From the NCBI GenBank assembly GCA_029891345.1, contig CM057002.1, positions 63,974,777 through 64,038,776 on the forward strand: a DNA stretch of 64,000 nucleotides, written 5' to 3'. The DNA comes from Dryococelus australis (taxonomy: Eukaryota > Arthropoda > Insecta > Phasmatodea > Phasmatidae). Of the stretch, positions 24,621 to 36,123 are shown piece by piece. The notes under the pieces are model-generated. The model ran no database searches and was not told the origin of the DNA. It saw nothing but the letters and a program-made list of their open reading frames with translations. The translations under genes and the position numbers were made by a program. Positions within the stretch are counted from its first letter, which is position 1. Every line of letters starts with the position of its first letter.

Positions 24621-25465
24621 AATTTCAATGAAACCGCAGTTTAAATCCTCAAACTCTTTTGCCAACGGTAGTGTGGTTTAACTTCAAAGGAATTCTTTAT
24701 ATCATTGTTGCTTTTAAGCTAGTCTAATCAGACACTATAATTAAGTAGTAAAATACATTGCAGAATTTTTTACGAAATATTTGGTAAACGTTCTTGCAAA
24801 TAATATATGCAACGCAAATAATATTCTAATGATATTACCAGCACTTACAAGAAAATTTCAAATGGAAAATAAAGATTACCTGCAGAAAATTTTTCAGTAT
24901 GCAATATTCTATTACTCGTTCAAATTTTCATAAAAATTACTTTCGTAGTTCAGGATTAACATAACTGAATAGTTAAACAAAATTCTGTTGTGTGTAGAAA
25001 TTACGTTGGTTATATTATGCTATAGTGGCATGCGTTGTGAACAACAGCGGAGATAAGCCTACTTGAAGTGTGCATGCAGGCCTTTGCCTATGCTCGTTAT
25101 GAATCATCACCGTGGTGTTAAAAAAAAAGTAGAATAAAGAACGTGTTTGCTCTCATGTCAGTTTTAAAGAGTTTCCACCGTTTTTCATCTATAAAATACT
25201 TTTCCGAGCTTGAATATACCGTAATTGCTTTAAGGGCTCTGTCACGGGATTTCTGTGGGGAATAAATGTTAGAGAAATTCCGTCTCGATGCGTCAAATTT
25301 AAAGATAACTGTTTCAAATAAAAACTATTGTAATAAAACATGCACATGCAATGTAACACACACCCTAGGCTACCACGTTGGCGCCAAATTAATATAAGAC
25401 AGCCCTTTACGTCTGAAGTAAACACTGTATTCAACATATGATGGCACCTCCAGTGCGTGTGATGC

Positions 25466-25470
<5 letters not shown>
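24621..25470. other. Intergenic, no gene recognised
   Basis: AT-rich with chance frames only. Confidence 0.5.

Positions 25471-25543
<73 letters not shown>
25471..25543. repeat. (AT)n microsatellite
   Basis: An uninterrupted AT run of about 73 bp. The minus-strand frame through it encodes alternating Tyr-Ile and is not a gene. Confidence 0.97.
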
Positions 25544-25550
<7 letters not shown>

Positions 25551-26400
25551 TGGGGGGAGTGGCTGATTTCTGAATATTGATGTCGAGGGGAAATAAACTG
25601 GTGTACTGTCACGTGATATTACTCGATAAGGGGCGCCAGCTTAAATTAAGCAAGATTAAATTACTGAAATTATTTTTAAGGCTGTATTTAATTAACGAAC
25701 GTGACGTGTGTACGAGCTTCTACCTGCGTACATATGTGGTTAATTACATATCTCATGCACCTCCCTCTCGAATCGCATTCATTCATCAGTTTGTTGGCTA
25801 CATTTATACAATTTGGCGTGGGATATTAGTAGTCTGTTGATGCAGCTCAGTAACAAGTCCGCTCGAAGCCAGGCGGACTCCGACTCCTGACGTTCCCTGC
25901 AAACCCAACTCACCTTGTTGCACAACACGACAAACCACAGTTCGCCAATCAGCTGAAAAACTAGTCTGACATGCAAAGACTCTTAAACCTACTTTGAGTT
26001 CTTTCAGAATCAGTTTACATACATTAGGAGAGGATACAAACCAAGAAATCATATAGAGATGAGAATCCGACGACACGTCAGACACAATGTAATTTCCAGC
26101 AATTATCATTTTATTCAATAAAAATATTCAGATAAGTATAAACATAAAAATCAATGCTGGAAAATGAAACAATCAAATAACCCTGAATAATATTGACAAA
26201 ATCAAAGAAAAAAATATTCAAAACCTACGCTACCGTTAGGGAGTGGCCGGGCGTAACGGTCGTTAGCATATATGTAAGACTGATGTAACACACACTGTAA
26301 AAATCCTCTCTTAAATGAAAAATGCCTCAGTTCAAAACCTACTAAACGTATGCCTCTGGCGTAGCTGCTGCCCTTAAAACACTAAAGCTCTCACTAGTGT
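25544..26400. other. Intergenic, no gene recognised
   Basis: Two overlapping minus-strand frames (65 and 104 codons, 25.78-26.12 kb) show no domain I can name. Confidence 0.45.
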
Positions 26401-27010
26401 TTCTTGTGGTTAATAAATATGTGCTGGATTAAGCTACGGATGCCTAGACAACATGGCGTCGGGTTTAAACGTATAGAACAAGCGCCATCTTGTCTGTACT
26501 AGATACGTAGCAAAACTGAGTACTGTATTTCTTACGTTACTGTTGACTTGATCTCGAAGAAGATTACCATTTAATTTGTAGGAACAGGACAGGACCAAAT
26601 CTTGTAGGCTTAAGATGCAACAATCAGAAGTGTAGGGGTTATGTCTTACGTGGCTCACAGCTCACGAACGTAGCAACGCCTAACTACCTGACTATTTACT
26701 AAACAGCTGTTAAAACGGAGGAGCCTTTTCACACTCTACTCGACATTAATACACCAATAAAAACTTAAAGCGAGCTGTTAAAACTGAACACCCTAAAATC
26801 TAAATTATATATCCTAGGCCTCGTCCAACTTCTGGACGGGCGTCCTATCCTAACGTCTTGACGATTTGGAAGATGGCGGAAGAGAACGCGAGATTCTAAC
26901 CGAAATGGACCTGTCTACTCAATGCTGTACTCTCCCGCCAATAGGGGCGCAGGGTTAAAACCTGCTGACCAATCGCATGGCTTGATACGTAAATCTAAAC
27001 TGACTCACTC
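26401..27010. promoter_or_regulatory. Possible promoter-type block with three GATGGCG-like sites
   Basis: Three copies of the YY1/Pleiohomeotic-type core (ATGGCG or CGCCAT) occur at about 26453, 26483 and 26873. The last is the composite AAGATGGCGGAAG, which in animal promoters joins YY1- and ETS-type sites. The first two form a hairpin: AGACAACATGGCG at 26446-26458 pairs with CGCCATCTTGTCT at 26483-26495. A CCAAT-type word, ACCAATCG, lies near 26968. No gene is visible on either side, so this is motif-level evidence only. Confidence 0.25.
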
Positions 27011-27659
27011 CAAAACGGTCAAAATCCCTAATGCACGGAATTTAAGGTCTCTTAGAAATGTAATAAATAAAATATCCCTGAAACATTCAAAATCAGTTGA
27101 GACCGTGAAAAAATAATTAATATAAAATATTGATTTAAAAATACAAACAAAAAAAACTATCTAACTAAATGCATTTACACATGAATATTGCCATTCGTAC
27201 ATCTAATTATTTAAAATCCTAACCATGTGAAAATAGACAAAAAATTAAATAATAAATAAATAATATATGTCACAACATACAGAAAATTACGAGTGTTAAA
27301 TATAAACAAATTTAAACGTGTGAAAAGTACATAACTTATGCTGACAAGATGTAGAAATAATGGAAAATGTGGACGTTAAACTATTCTACACTAAATTTGT
27401 TGAGGAACACGTGCACGTTAAGAAATATTGCACATTTTTTTAATCTGTACATAGTATAAAACATAGGCGCTCAGCCACGTGTGTCTGTATATTCGGCTAA
27501 GGCTTCTAAACTACGTTAGCGATTTTGATGCGGTTTACACCATCATTTAGAAGAATTTTTGAGAAAGGTTTATGAAGATAATATATTATTATTTAATATA
27601 GGATAGTAGAGAACTGTCAACATTTTGTAATCAAGTCGGAAAAAGCCGCTTTTTGGGCG

Positions 27660-28060
27660 CTCAGCTGGGAAGTTAGGTGACCCAAGCTTGAGGAGCTACA
27701 CGACGACGCAAGGCGCCATAGCGGGGTCACACGTGGAGGCAAGAACAGGGAGGCAAGAAGATTCCAGGCCAGGGATAGCTAAAGTATACGAGAGGCCCGT
27801 GCGTCCAGCGAACAACCCCCTCCCCCAGACTGTCCAGGCCGCCGGGAGCGTCGTCCACGAGCTGCATCAGGGCGTCCAGGGTCGACGCCAACAGAAGGTT
27901 AACACGACAACTCCACGACGAGACGAGGGCCAAGCCGCTCGACTCCGGATTTTGTGTGACTGCGCGTCGATGCACAGTGGTCAGAGAGAATCCTAAATAG
28001 GCGCAGGAATGGATCAATAACGCTAGGAGAGTTCCTTAAGAAGTAATGTTAAACGCGAGC
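27660..28060. other. GC-rich block, unknown
   Basis: A GC- and CpG-rich island (for example GTCCAGGCCGCCGGGAGCGT) carries opposed open frames of 102 (+) and 96 (-) codons. Neither resembles a known protein, and stop-poor GC-rich DNA alone would produce such frames. It could be the GC-rich end of a retroelement; I see no paired repeat to support that. Confidence 0.35.
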
Positions 28061-28139
28061 GCTTAGAGAGATTCAATTTAGCCGGAGGTTATTAGAATTG
28101 CTGTTACAAGAAAGACAGATTAGTATTAGCATTGAGACT

Positions 28140-28215
28140 TAATAAATAGCGCAGATGGTTAAGTGTTATAAGTTGCTCTTTCATTCCATCTGAGGTTACG
28201 ATTTCCATTGCTTGT
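28140..28215 (+). repeat. Degenerate tRNA-like SINE head
   Basis: TAGCGCAGATGGTTAAGTG resembles an A box and GAGGTTACGATTTCC a B box, at a spacing compatible with a tRNA-derived promoter. The sequence between does not match the 8.24-kb SINE family, so it would be a second family or a chance match. Confidence 0.35.
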
Positions 28216-29160
28216 TCTATGTTAGGTAACCAACAAGAACAATGGCATACGCAGACTAAACCATAAAATATATACCAAATTAACGTACTACAAAATTTTT
28301 GATCTAAAAAAAAAAAGTCTACAAAAAGTCCGTGACATCATGTTTACGTTTTAGGATGACCCACTTACTGTAAACACAAACAACTCCCTATTTGTAAATC
28401 GCAACCGAGCGAGGCCAGGCAGGTCGCTAGTAAAACATATATATATATTTAATTATATATTAAAATTTACATTTATACAAAAAATATCAACGGTCGTTTT
28501 AAATGTGAACGTGGTAGTATCCTTGGAAACATTTGAGTGGAAATTATATTTTGTGTGAAACAGTTACCTTTTGAAATTTATGCACTGGAAAGGAACTTCC
28601 CCAATGATATTTCGTGGGTGTCGGTTTGGTATAGGCAGAGCCTTTAAACCTAGGTTATACGAAGCGTACAAAAAATCAATTACTTTAAAAACTGTAACCT
28701 AACGTAAATTCCTAACCAAGTTGTTTTTGGTAGAGATACTGATATAAAACAGTCCAATTTTGAAACGCTGAGACTACATACTGTGCAATTCGCGTGCAAT
28801 TCTGCGGTCAAAACAGGGTATTTTGTGCGGGCTAGGCTGAGCAGGGGCGAGAATACGGGAGAAAGCTCAGATGAAAATTACTTGTATAGTCGATTAGAGG
28901 CTATTTCAAACTTTCGTGAAGCGCTTCTAGAATTTTACTTCTTTGATATTCCTCCTCTTCAAGCAAACAATATATAACCGAGTCTAGAAAATTACACCAA
29001 AAGACAACGCACCGCATCCGTTCGCATTCGGTATGGTAATCCTTTGCGTAAGACCTATTTCTTACTAGTCATTACCAACAAATCTATTTTATTTCCGTTT
29101 TCATTCATATTAATTATAAATGAAATATCGTAATTTATGGATAGAATAAAGTTGATAAAT
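28216..29160. other. Intergenic, no gene recognised
   Basis: AT-rich. A 64-codon plus-strand frame ends at 28977, with no domain. Confidence 0.5.
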
Positions 29161-29577
29161 GCTGTCCACGATAATGTGAGCACTTTCGAAGCCAACTTCA
29201 GAATAAAGCCACTGCCGCTGGCTGCATATATTTTAACAGGCGAACTGAGTGACATGCACACAGTAAAGTGGGCAACGAAGAAAAGAAAATAGTTCCACAT
29301 CTTAACGTCGAATGAAAAGTTTCACGTAACCATTGTGATAATAGAATTATTAATTTAATTTTTTTTTTTAATTTTAATGCATTGAAAAGTAAAATTGTAC
29401 AGATTTGCAAAATATTTACTTTTGTAATAATTTCACAGTTTCACTTTACCGACGCATGAATTAAGTGATGACGCCCATGACAATGTGAATATCACTGAAG
29501 GCGGAAGAATACACAACCAGAATACAGTTAATTCTTAAGGAGGGCTTTCAAAAGTGCACATTTTATCGTGAATAGTC
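29161..29577 (+). mobile_element. MITE, core B (copy B5)
   Basis: The ends are GCTGTCCACGATAATGTGAG and GCACATTTTATCGTGAATAG. The full core includes CGAACTGAGTGACATGCACA and AAGTGATGACGCCCATGAC. Minus-strand frames inside are repeat by-products. Confidence 0.86.
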
Positions 29578-29689
29578 TATACTTCGGTTTAACCAAAAAA
29601 TAAGGTCACTGTAACAAATTTTCTGGTAAACTACCTAAACCGTAACGAAAGTTTTAAAACTATACATTGTATAGCAATAATACAACACA

Positions 29690-29850
29690 TCAAGCTGCAG
29701 ATATAGGAGTGTTTAGGAGCCCTACTATACAAAGTTGGGAACTTCCCTACGCATTTGACTGTTTCCTGAGCAAATGTAGGAACGCTACAATGAATGTATA
29801 GATGAAAACATTACCATTCCTGCTTTCTCACTAAGCGTATATAGTGGTAT
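29690..29850. repeat. Diverged dispersed repeat, copy 1
   Basis: CATTTGACTGTTTCCTGAGC and the following CATTCCTGCTTTCTCACTAA resemble, in the same order and orientation, CATTTGACATGTTCCTAAAC and TTTGTGCTTTCTCAATGTGC at 31.42-31.52 kb. The two copies are strongly diverged. Confidence 0.45.
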
Positions 29851-30103
29851 GGTACATTTCCGAATAATTCCTTAGAGAGCATTTTTTAGTTAGCACATTT
29901 ATAAAACGCTTGAGATATTGGGATATTAAGGTAACAACCAAACACTTCCTACTTAGGGTGAATCTTCAAAGGAACAATTCAAAACATGTGAAGAAACCGA
30001 AAATAGACTACGTTAGTGTTATGACGCAGGGATAAGTGAAGAGGCTTGGTCGGGGCGCAGATCTCCGTCGCAGTCCACTGGGTCAGCTGTCAGGAGTGTT
30101 ATA

Positions 30104-30366
30104 TGCTGTTCACGCTAAAGTGAGCTCTTTTTAAGGCCCTTTCGACAGGCATTAACGACTAATAAATCGATTTTATTGCAGCTCCAGACGTTAACTTTTG
30201 TTAGTGGTTAAATGTATACACTGTGTTTGTTAGTGGTTAAATGTATACACTGTGTTTGTTAGTCTGATAGCAATGTTTATAATAAAAAATGACAGGAAGA
30301 CAGAAATTTAATGAAAAGAAAAATTCAACAGGGACTTAAAAAGTGCTCACTTTACCGTGAACAGCC
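30104..30366 (+). mobile_element. MITE, core A (copy A2) with internal duplication
   Basis: The ends TGCTGTTCACGCTAAAGTGA and GTGCTCACTTTACCGTGAAC are diagnostic, with TA before the left end. Inside, a block of about 31 bp (TTAGTGGTTAAATGTATACA and onward) is present twice in tandem at 30206-30262, which makes this copy longer than A1. Confidence 0.87.
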
Positions 30367-30649
30367 TGTACACACAGCGGCGTGTGGTGAACCGTTGCAA
30401 GGCAAGCTGGTGTTAGCCCTGTGTTGTGTACCCTGTTTCTCGCTAGTATACACTTCCGCCACTGAAGCGTAGCTCGGCAGCTGACGCCACAGGGCGCGTG
30501 TAATAGGTCCCTTGCCGTTCGCTTGCGAGTGGTTGGAATACATTCAGTTAGCCTAGGCTGCGCGGTGGTTACCGACTCCTGCTGCGTGCGCCGAGAACGT
30601 AAAGGAACGAGCAAACGCCATAGTTTACCTAGCGAAAGTGCAGTGGCGT

Positions 30650-31054
30650 TGCATCCATAGACTAAAGATGAGGTAGACCAATCTCGCTGCCTGCGCACAA
30701 CCAATCTCCATGTCACAACATTCTACTGCTTTCCCACCAACACGTCTAGCGAAAACGGCATGGTTTGGATTTTAGGTTAGAAAATTTATTTGCAAACAAA
30801 TGATTTGAGATGTATGTATAATTCCTGTGTCCAATTTGTAATGCATTTTCATTAAATTCAAAGTGGCAAAAAGTATTTAATTCGTATAACAGTGCTTGTC
30901 ATTTAAAAAATCCCGATATAAACTAACACTTTCATCACTGTTGACAGTGAGACTTTGACAGTTGTAGTTGTGTATGATTGGGGTAGGTCAATGTTGGGCA
31001 TGTGAGTGGAACACGAATAAGTGGCCTACCTCATCTTTAGTCAATGGATGCATC
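30650..31054. mobile_element. Inverted-repeat element with 30-bp ends
   Basis: GCATCCATAGACTAAAGATG, continuing AGGTAGACC, at about 30651-30682 is repeated in inverse form at about 31021-31053 (GGCCTACCTCATCTTTAGTC, then AATGGATGCAT). The ends differ at only about three positions. The 340 bp between them hold a 62-codon frame with no known domain. This looks like a small terminal-inverted-repeat transposon; it is unrelated to the main MITE family. Confidence 0.6.
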
Positions 31055-32283
31055 AGAAGAGCCGCACACACACTCGCGACTACAAAGGGAACTGACGTCA
31101 TCGGAACGGTTCCATGTGCTCACACACACCGGACGTTGTCCTCAGAGAGTCAATAGACGCAGTCCCATCAGATAATCTTTAATGGTTTCTCTCTTATTAA
31201 GGTACAAAAAAAAGTGACTTTGGAACTGTGGGATGACCCTGATCGTTCCAATTCGGGTTCAGTGCCATATGTCCAGGACACGGTACATCGTCAATAGTTT
31301 TTAACTGCGTTTTCTTCCAAAACTGCTTCGGAAATTTATAACCATTACAAAGTATGCGAATTTGACCTTGTATCAGGCCGCAAATACAGGAACGGTACCA
31401 CTCAAAGCTGGGTATTTCACGGCACATTTGACATGTTCCTAAACGATTGTGGGAAAGCCACCATAAATTCGCGGAATGTACTTTTTACTATTTGTGCTTT
31501 CTCAATGTGCATAAAACTGACGTAAGCGGAAAGTTTCTTACAGTGTCTATGTTGACCAGTCGTGTGTAATCAGAGACCGTCCACAGCGACTACAACTATA
31601 ATTACTGCTCTCACAAAAAATTAATTCCGAAACATGAATTACGTCTTTGGTCACCTTAGTTATTTCAAATTACGAGTTCATACCCAGCATCTGCTGTATT
31701 TACAGCGGCCGCGATGCAATTCTTGAACGTTATTAGTATTTAATTATTGTGTTTTACAAACACCGTTAGGTTATATACGTGAGATTAACTGTAAACAAAT
31801 ATGACGACAAGAACAATTGTATTTCAGTTAAATTAAATTTTTAACAGCTTTGACAAACTTAAGTATTTTTTAGAGGAATGTAACAATTATAATGTCTGCC
31901 CCCTTATACCCGCCCTTAAACCATCATGAAAAATCATGACTTACGAAATAAAATCTTATTACAGGCCATCAGTTCCCATATTTCTCGGGAAAGTACCAGT
32001 ACTCGACAATAACCAAAACTAGGCAAAATTTCGTATTTGGTTTTCAACAGAAATTGCACATTTCAAATCAGGAGGAATTTTAAAGCCCTTTTCAACATTG
32101 CACATGTATTGCAGCAATTTAATTAATTTTTTAATAACAAACTAGCTATATATTTCTCAACGAAAGTAATAAATGGTTCAGAAATGCAACTTTCAATATA
32201 TGCATTTAATTGTAACATTCTTTATGTGTATGTACCGACATGAGTCATAATGTTAGCTTCAATACAGCGCATAAATATGTATA
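31055..32283. other. Intergenic; holds diverged dispersed repeat, copy 2
   Basis: The second copy of the 29.7-kb repeat lies at about 31385-31520. A 76-codon minus-strand frame (31197-31427) has no domain I can name. The rest is AT-rich with nothing recognised. Confidence 0.5.
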
Positions 32284-32690
32284 TGCCGTTCACGATAAAA
32301 TGAGCACTTTTAAAATGAACCTTAGAAGTCACTGCCCCTGAACGCATATATTTTAATGGGCGCACTGGTTGACATTAGCCTAGTAAAGTTGGTAATGATG
32401 GATAGCAAATAGGTCCATATCCTAACGTCGAATAAAAAGTGTTAGGTAACAATTTCTGATAACTTTAAATTATTTCTTTCGCTTTCTGCTTTTTTTAATG
32501 CATCGAAGTGAGCAGATCTGTATAGCATTTACTTTACTATACATTTTACAGTTTTACTTGACTGACACATGAATCAAGTGATGAGACCCATGACAGTCTT
32601 AATTTTACATAACCCGAAAGAATACACAATGGATATACAAATTGATCTCAAGCAGGGCTTTCAAAAGTGCTCATTTTACCGTGAACAGTC
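32284..32690 (+). mobile_element. MITE, core B (copy B6)
   Basis: The ends TGCCGTTCACGATAAAATGA and GCTCATTTTACCGTGAACAG are flanked by TA on both sides (TGTATA before, TATATA after). This is a full-length core, close to consensus. Confidence 0.89.
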
Positions 32691-33570
32691 TATATATCCC
32701 TTAAAGAAATAATAGGTAAGTAATTTGTATCACTTCAAAACTAAAAATAATATATATTAAAATCAGTTATTTTTGTACAGGAAAAATTGTGTGTGATCTT
32801 GTAGCTGTGCACATCGGTGTTTGTCAATATTGTCCGGTAAAATGTGCTGTTAGTTAAAGGCTTTAGTGTACCGAGTACCTGCAACGTCTGTCTCCTTTTT
32901 TGGCTGAGAAGTGCGGGAACTATAATGTTTATATTGGCACACGCTACGAGAGCGCCATCGCCTCTACTACGCACTGGGCTCTGAACTGGCGTGTAGTGTT
33001 CTCGTAGTGCTGCGTGTATCTAAGGGACTTAGAGCGGAGACCCTATCTTTTGTTGGTGAAAAGTCTGCAGCGAAGTCTAATAATAATAATAATAATGTAT
33101 TATTAAGATACGGCAGTCTGGAAAAGCCGCTTTGAACTATATTGGAGGACTCCAAATAACATTTATAGCATGCTTGGAAACTTTCAATTACCATTCTTCC
33201 CTCGTATGGAGAGCGATGTCTTTTTGTAGGAAAACATTCTGGATACACGTTTAATAACTTCGTCGGAAAAAAAACAGGATTTCAAACACTTAGCAAAGAA
33301 TTCCAAGCACCGGCAGGCAGAACCCCGCTGTATTTTGGGTTGTTGGATCTTATAACTTGTGTGTGTTCTTAGTAAAGAAGATTAGTAAAGTACTCTTTTA
33401 AACAACTAGCTATTGTCATTGCAAATTAAATACGAACTCGTAATTACGATATAATTTTAATTCTGCCACAATTTAGCTAAATAAATATTGTGGCGTAAAT
33501 ACTAGTTCTTAGTACAGTTATTTGTCTGTACTGCTGTCTAAGGTCAATAACTAGTACGGCGAATTGGTAC
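32691..33570. other. Intergenic with short (AAT)n
   Basis: An (AAT) run lies at about 33078-33098. Frames of 77 and 93 codons on the minus strand show no domain. Confidence 0.5.
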
Positions 33571-33603
33571 TTTGAGCATTGTATTTTCAAAATCTTTAAC
33601 AAG

Positions 33604-33895
33604 CTATAAAAACAAAGAATCCAATAGCGGGGGAAGGTTTCCCATGAATAAGATGAAAGTAAAATTTTCATCAATGTCACCAACTAATTCCCTTAGCAAA
33701 TCGCCTATCCTGGGCATTGACGAATGGATAGGTACACTTCTTTTACACAAATAAATGTCTCTATTGGGTCGTTTTGTGGCTACTTGTTTAGTATTTGAGA
33801 TCAATTTCATTCCAATGGCGTTGATTGCTTTTTCCCCGTTTCCGCTCGCTTGCAATTTCCAATAGACACGAGCTATGGTTCTTAGGCTCTGTGCA
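33604..33895 (-). CDS. Weak candidate exon or remnant (TPR-like opening)
   Basis: On the minus strand a good acceptor, TTTTGCACAG, is followed by an open frame beginning SLRTIARVYWKLQASGNGEK and AINAIGMKLISN. The pattern 'A..YW......GEKAI' is reminiscent of a tetratricopeptide-type helix pair, but it covers only one repeat. A possible donor, AACAAGTAGCC, ends that part near 33785. The frame stays open to 33604 without further resemblance. It could be chance. No neighbouring exon was found. Confidence 0.2.
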
Positions 33896-34419
33896 AAATG
33901 AATTCCACCAATTAAGAAATTATATTACTACACGATATTTTAAGTGAACTGTATACGTATACCAAAGGTATAATAAAATACACTTTATGTGGCCTCTACT
34001 AACGGAATATTACAAAGATCCCAAATTTACAGTCAGTGACAAAAGTCCAGGTTGTGTAAGTGGACAGCAAATCCAAGGCTTATGCCAGAGGGAAGTGAAA
34101 TGCCCAACTCTCACAGCCGCATAACACCTTCTTCTGCAGCGAGAGAAGTAAGTTTACTTGAATTTACTGTAACTATGTTAAATGGTAGCAGTAGAAATCA
34201 TTACGTGGTCAAATTTTAAACTCGTATTACCACGAATATGAATTCAGAGAAGTAAACAAAGGATAAAGGAACCACAAGCAAGGGATAATAAGAGTATGGA
34301 GTCATTTTTATTGGTCCTGTAAACATCCTGGTTTATGTGCATAGGGATATGGCTTACAAACAGAACTACACTAAACTGTAACAAAAGGTACACACAGATC
34401 ACTTATGCCATAAATAACA

Positions 34420-34500
34420 ATTAGCCGGTACTCAAACCCAGAACCGCGATACCAGACAGTAAATGCTTTAGCCTATAGACGTCATGCTGACAGTCTAGAA
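34420..34500 (-). repeat. Degenerate tRNA-like sequence
   Basis: On the minus strand, TAGGCTAAAGCATTTACTG is A-box-like and GGGTTTGAGTACC is B-box-like, at tRNA-like spacing. It is probably the head of an old SINE and not a functional tRNA. Confidence 0.35.
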
Positions 34501-34539
34501 GTGTTTTACAAACAATAAGTGGGATTGCGGTATCCCAAA

Positions 34540-35092
34540 CCCGTATCGGTTAGGCGCCGCTTTAGGGTTCTGTATATGGGGACGGTATAGTTTAGACGCC
34601 ACGCTGGGGCTCTGTATAAGGGGGATGGTATTGTTTAGGAGCCGCTTTGGGGCTCTGTATAAGGGGACGGTATAGTTTAGATGCTGTTTTGGGGCTCTGT
34701 ATATGGCAATGGTATCGATTACGTGCCGATTTGGGCTCTGTAAATGGGGACGGTATCGTTTAGGTGCCACTTTGGGGCTCTGTATATGGGACGGTATCGT
34801 TTAGACGTTGCTTTGGGGCTCTGTATATGGGGACAGTATAGTTTATAGTTTTGGGGCTGTGTATACGGAGATGGTATTGTTTAGGCGTCGCTCTGGGCCT
34901 CTGGATATGGGGATGGTATCGTTTAGACACCTCTTTGTGGCTCTATTTATGGAGATGGTATCGTTTAGTCACCACTTTGGGGCTCTATATATGTGGATAG
35001 TATCGTTTAGGCGCCCCTTCGGGGCTCTATCGTCAGGGATGGTATGTTTTAGTCGCCGCTTTGGGGCCCTGTATATAGGGGACGTACATCTG
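34540..35092. repeat. Minisatellite, 42-bp unit, about 13 copies
   Basis: Tandem copies of a unit reading roughly GGTATCGTTTAGGCGCCGCT, then TTGGGGCTCTGTATATGGGG, with single-base variation and small length changes in a few copies. I count 13. Because 42 is a multiple of three, the array stays open on both strands and yields 14-residue repeats (for example YRAPKRRLNDTIPI on the minus strand). I treat these frames as a property of the repeat. Confidence 0.93.
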
Positions 35093-36106
35093 GAAATAAT
35101 CTGAGATGAATGAGGGTACGTGTAAACAACACTGAATGACAGTTTCCTGTGTATTGTTATAAGTCGCAGATATGAATCAACCAAGAAGTAAATATTGTTA
35201 TTCGCAAGCTCGGAACACCGGCCATAATGGCGATAAACCATTATGCATGCGAGTGTGTGGGAGCGTACGGTCGAAACATTGACTTTGACAGAAACCACAC
35301 TGAACTCCTTCAATCAATGTGATCATTGTTGTGTGAACATGAGTTTAACCTATCGAAATGAGTTAGAAAATGTACTGGATTACGCTTTCCACAGATTAGG
35401 GGCAAAATATTTTGGGACTAAAAAAATGCCAAGGTAAATATGGCAACACAAAATAAAAGCGATTAATGTAATCAAAACACAACATGGACATATTTATTTG
35501 TATAAAATAAGTTTAGCCATTCTTCAGTTGTCAGAACCAACGATTTGTTTAAGTAAGTTAATTAAATTTACTGGGAGACTGACACTGTTGAAAATAACGA
35601 ACAAGAAATGTAGAACACATGAGAGGGCAAACCGACATGGAGGTTCAGCGACGCTTAGATCAGAACCGAGGCCCTAATTCATTCTCAATGTACTACATTA
35701 CAAATGTAACTTGGAAAAGAGAGAGAAAACATTGCGCAGATAAAGAAATATTAAATGAGAAAATTTTCCTCGGGTAGGAGAGTTCGGGTGTATATAAGTT
35801 TCACAAACATCTGGTAGTTTCGCAGCACACGTTCCAGCTTTATGTAAGAAGTTCAATAAATTATTGACTTGCGGTATCTTAAAAACCCTAAAAAGGAGAG
35901 TCTTTCCAAAGATTAAAGAAAAAAAAAATTTTAGTTCGTTTTTTACTAAAGACAATCGAAATCGTGCATGTGTTAAAATGAAATGTAAAGCATCGCAAGT
36001 TCTTTTATAATGTAGTGGCAAAAGCGCTTTAAAGAAATTTTGCGGGATTTTATCACAGATACTTTTAAAATTAAATTAAATATTAATAATAGTTGAAGCG
36101 CCAAAA
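35093..36106. other. Intergenic, no gene recognised
   Basis: A 107-codon minus-strand frame (35698-36021) has no known domain. The rest is AT-rich. Confidence 0.5.
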
Positions 36107-36123
36107 CACACACACACACACAC
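36107..36123. repeat. Short (AC)n microsatellite
   Basis: A short uninterrupted AC run. Confidence 0.9.

Noticed and set aside
26235-26340. tRNA-like promoter (GGCCGGGCGTAACGG with GTTCAAAACC)
   Set aside because: The spacing between the A-like and B-like boxes is about twice that of a tRNA-derived promoter.
27688-28017. Opposed 102- and 96-codon frames in GC-rich DNA
   Set aside because: Stop-poor GC-rich sequence produces such mirror frames by chance; neither resembles a known protein.
30336-30716. 126-codon minus-strand frame
   Set aside because: Part of it lies within MITE A2 and part in the end of the 30.65-kb inverted-repeat element, so it is a composite of repeats.
34540-35092. CRISPR-like array
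   Set aside because: The units are contiguous, with no unique spacers, and the genome is animal-like.
34495-35313. Repeat-protein-like frames on both strands
   Set aside because: They follow from a 42-bp tandem unit divisible by three; there is no start context, signal or flanking coding sequence.
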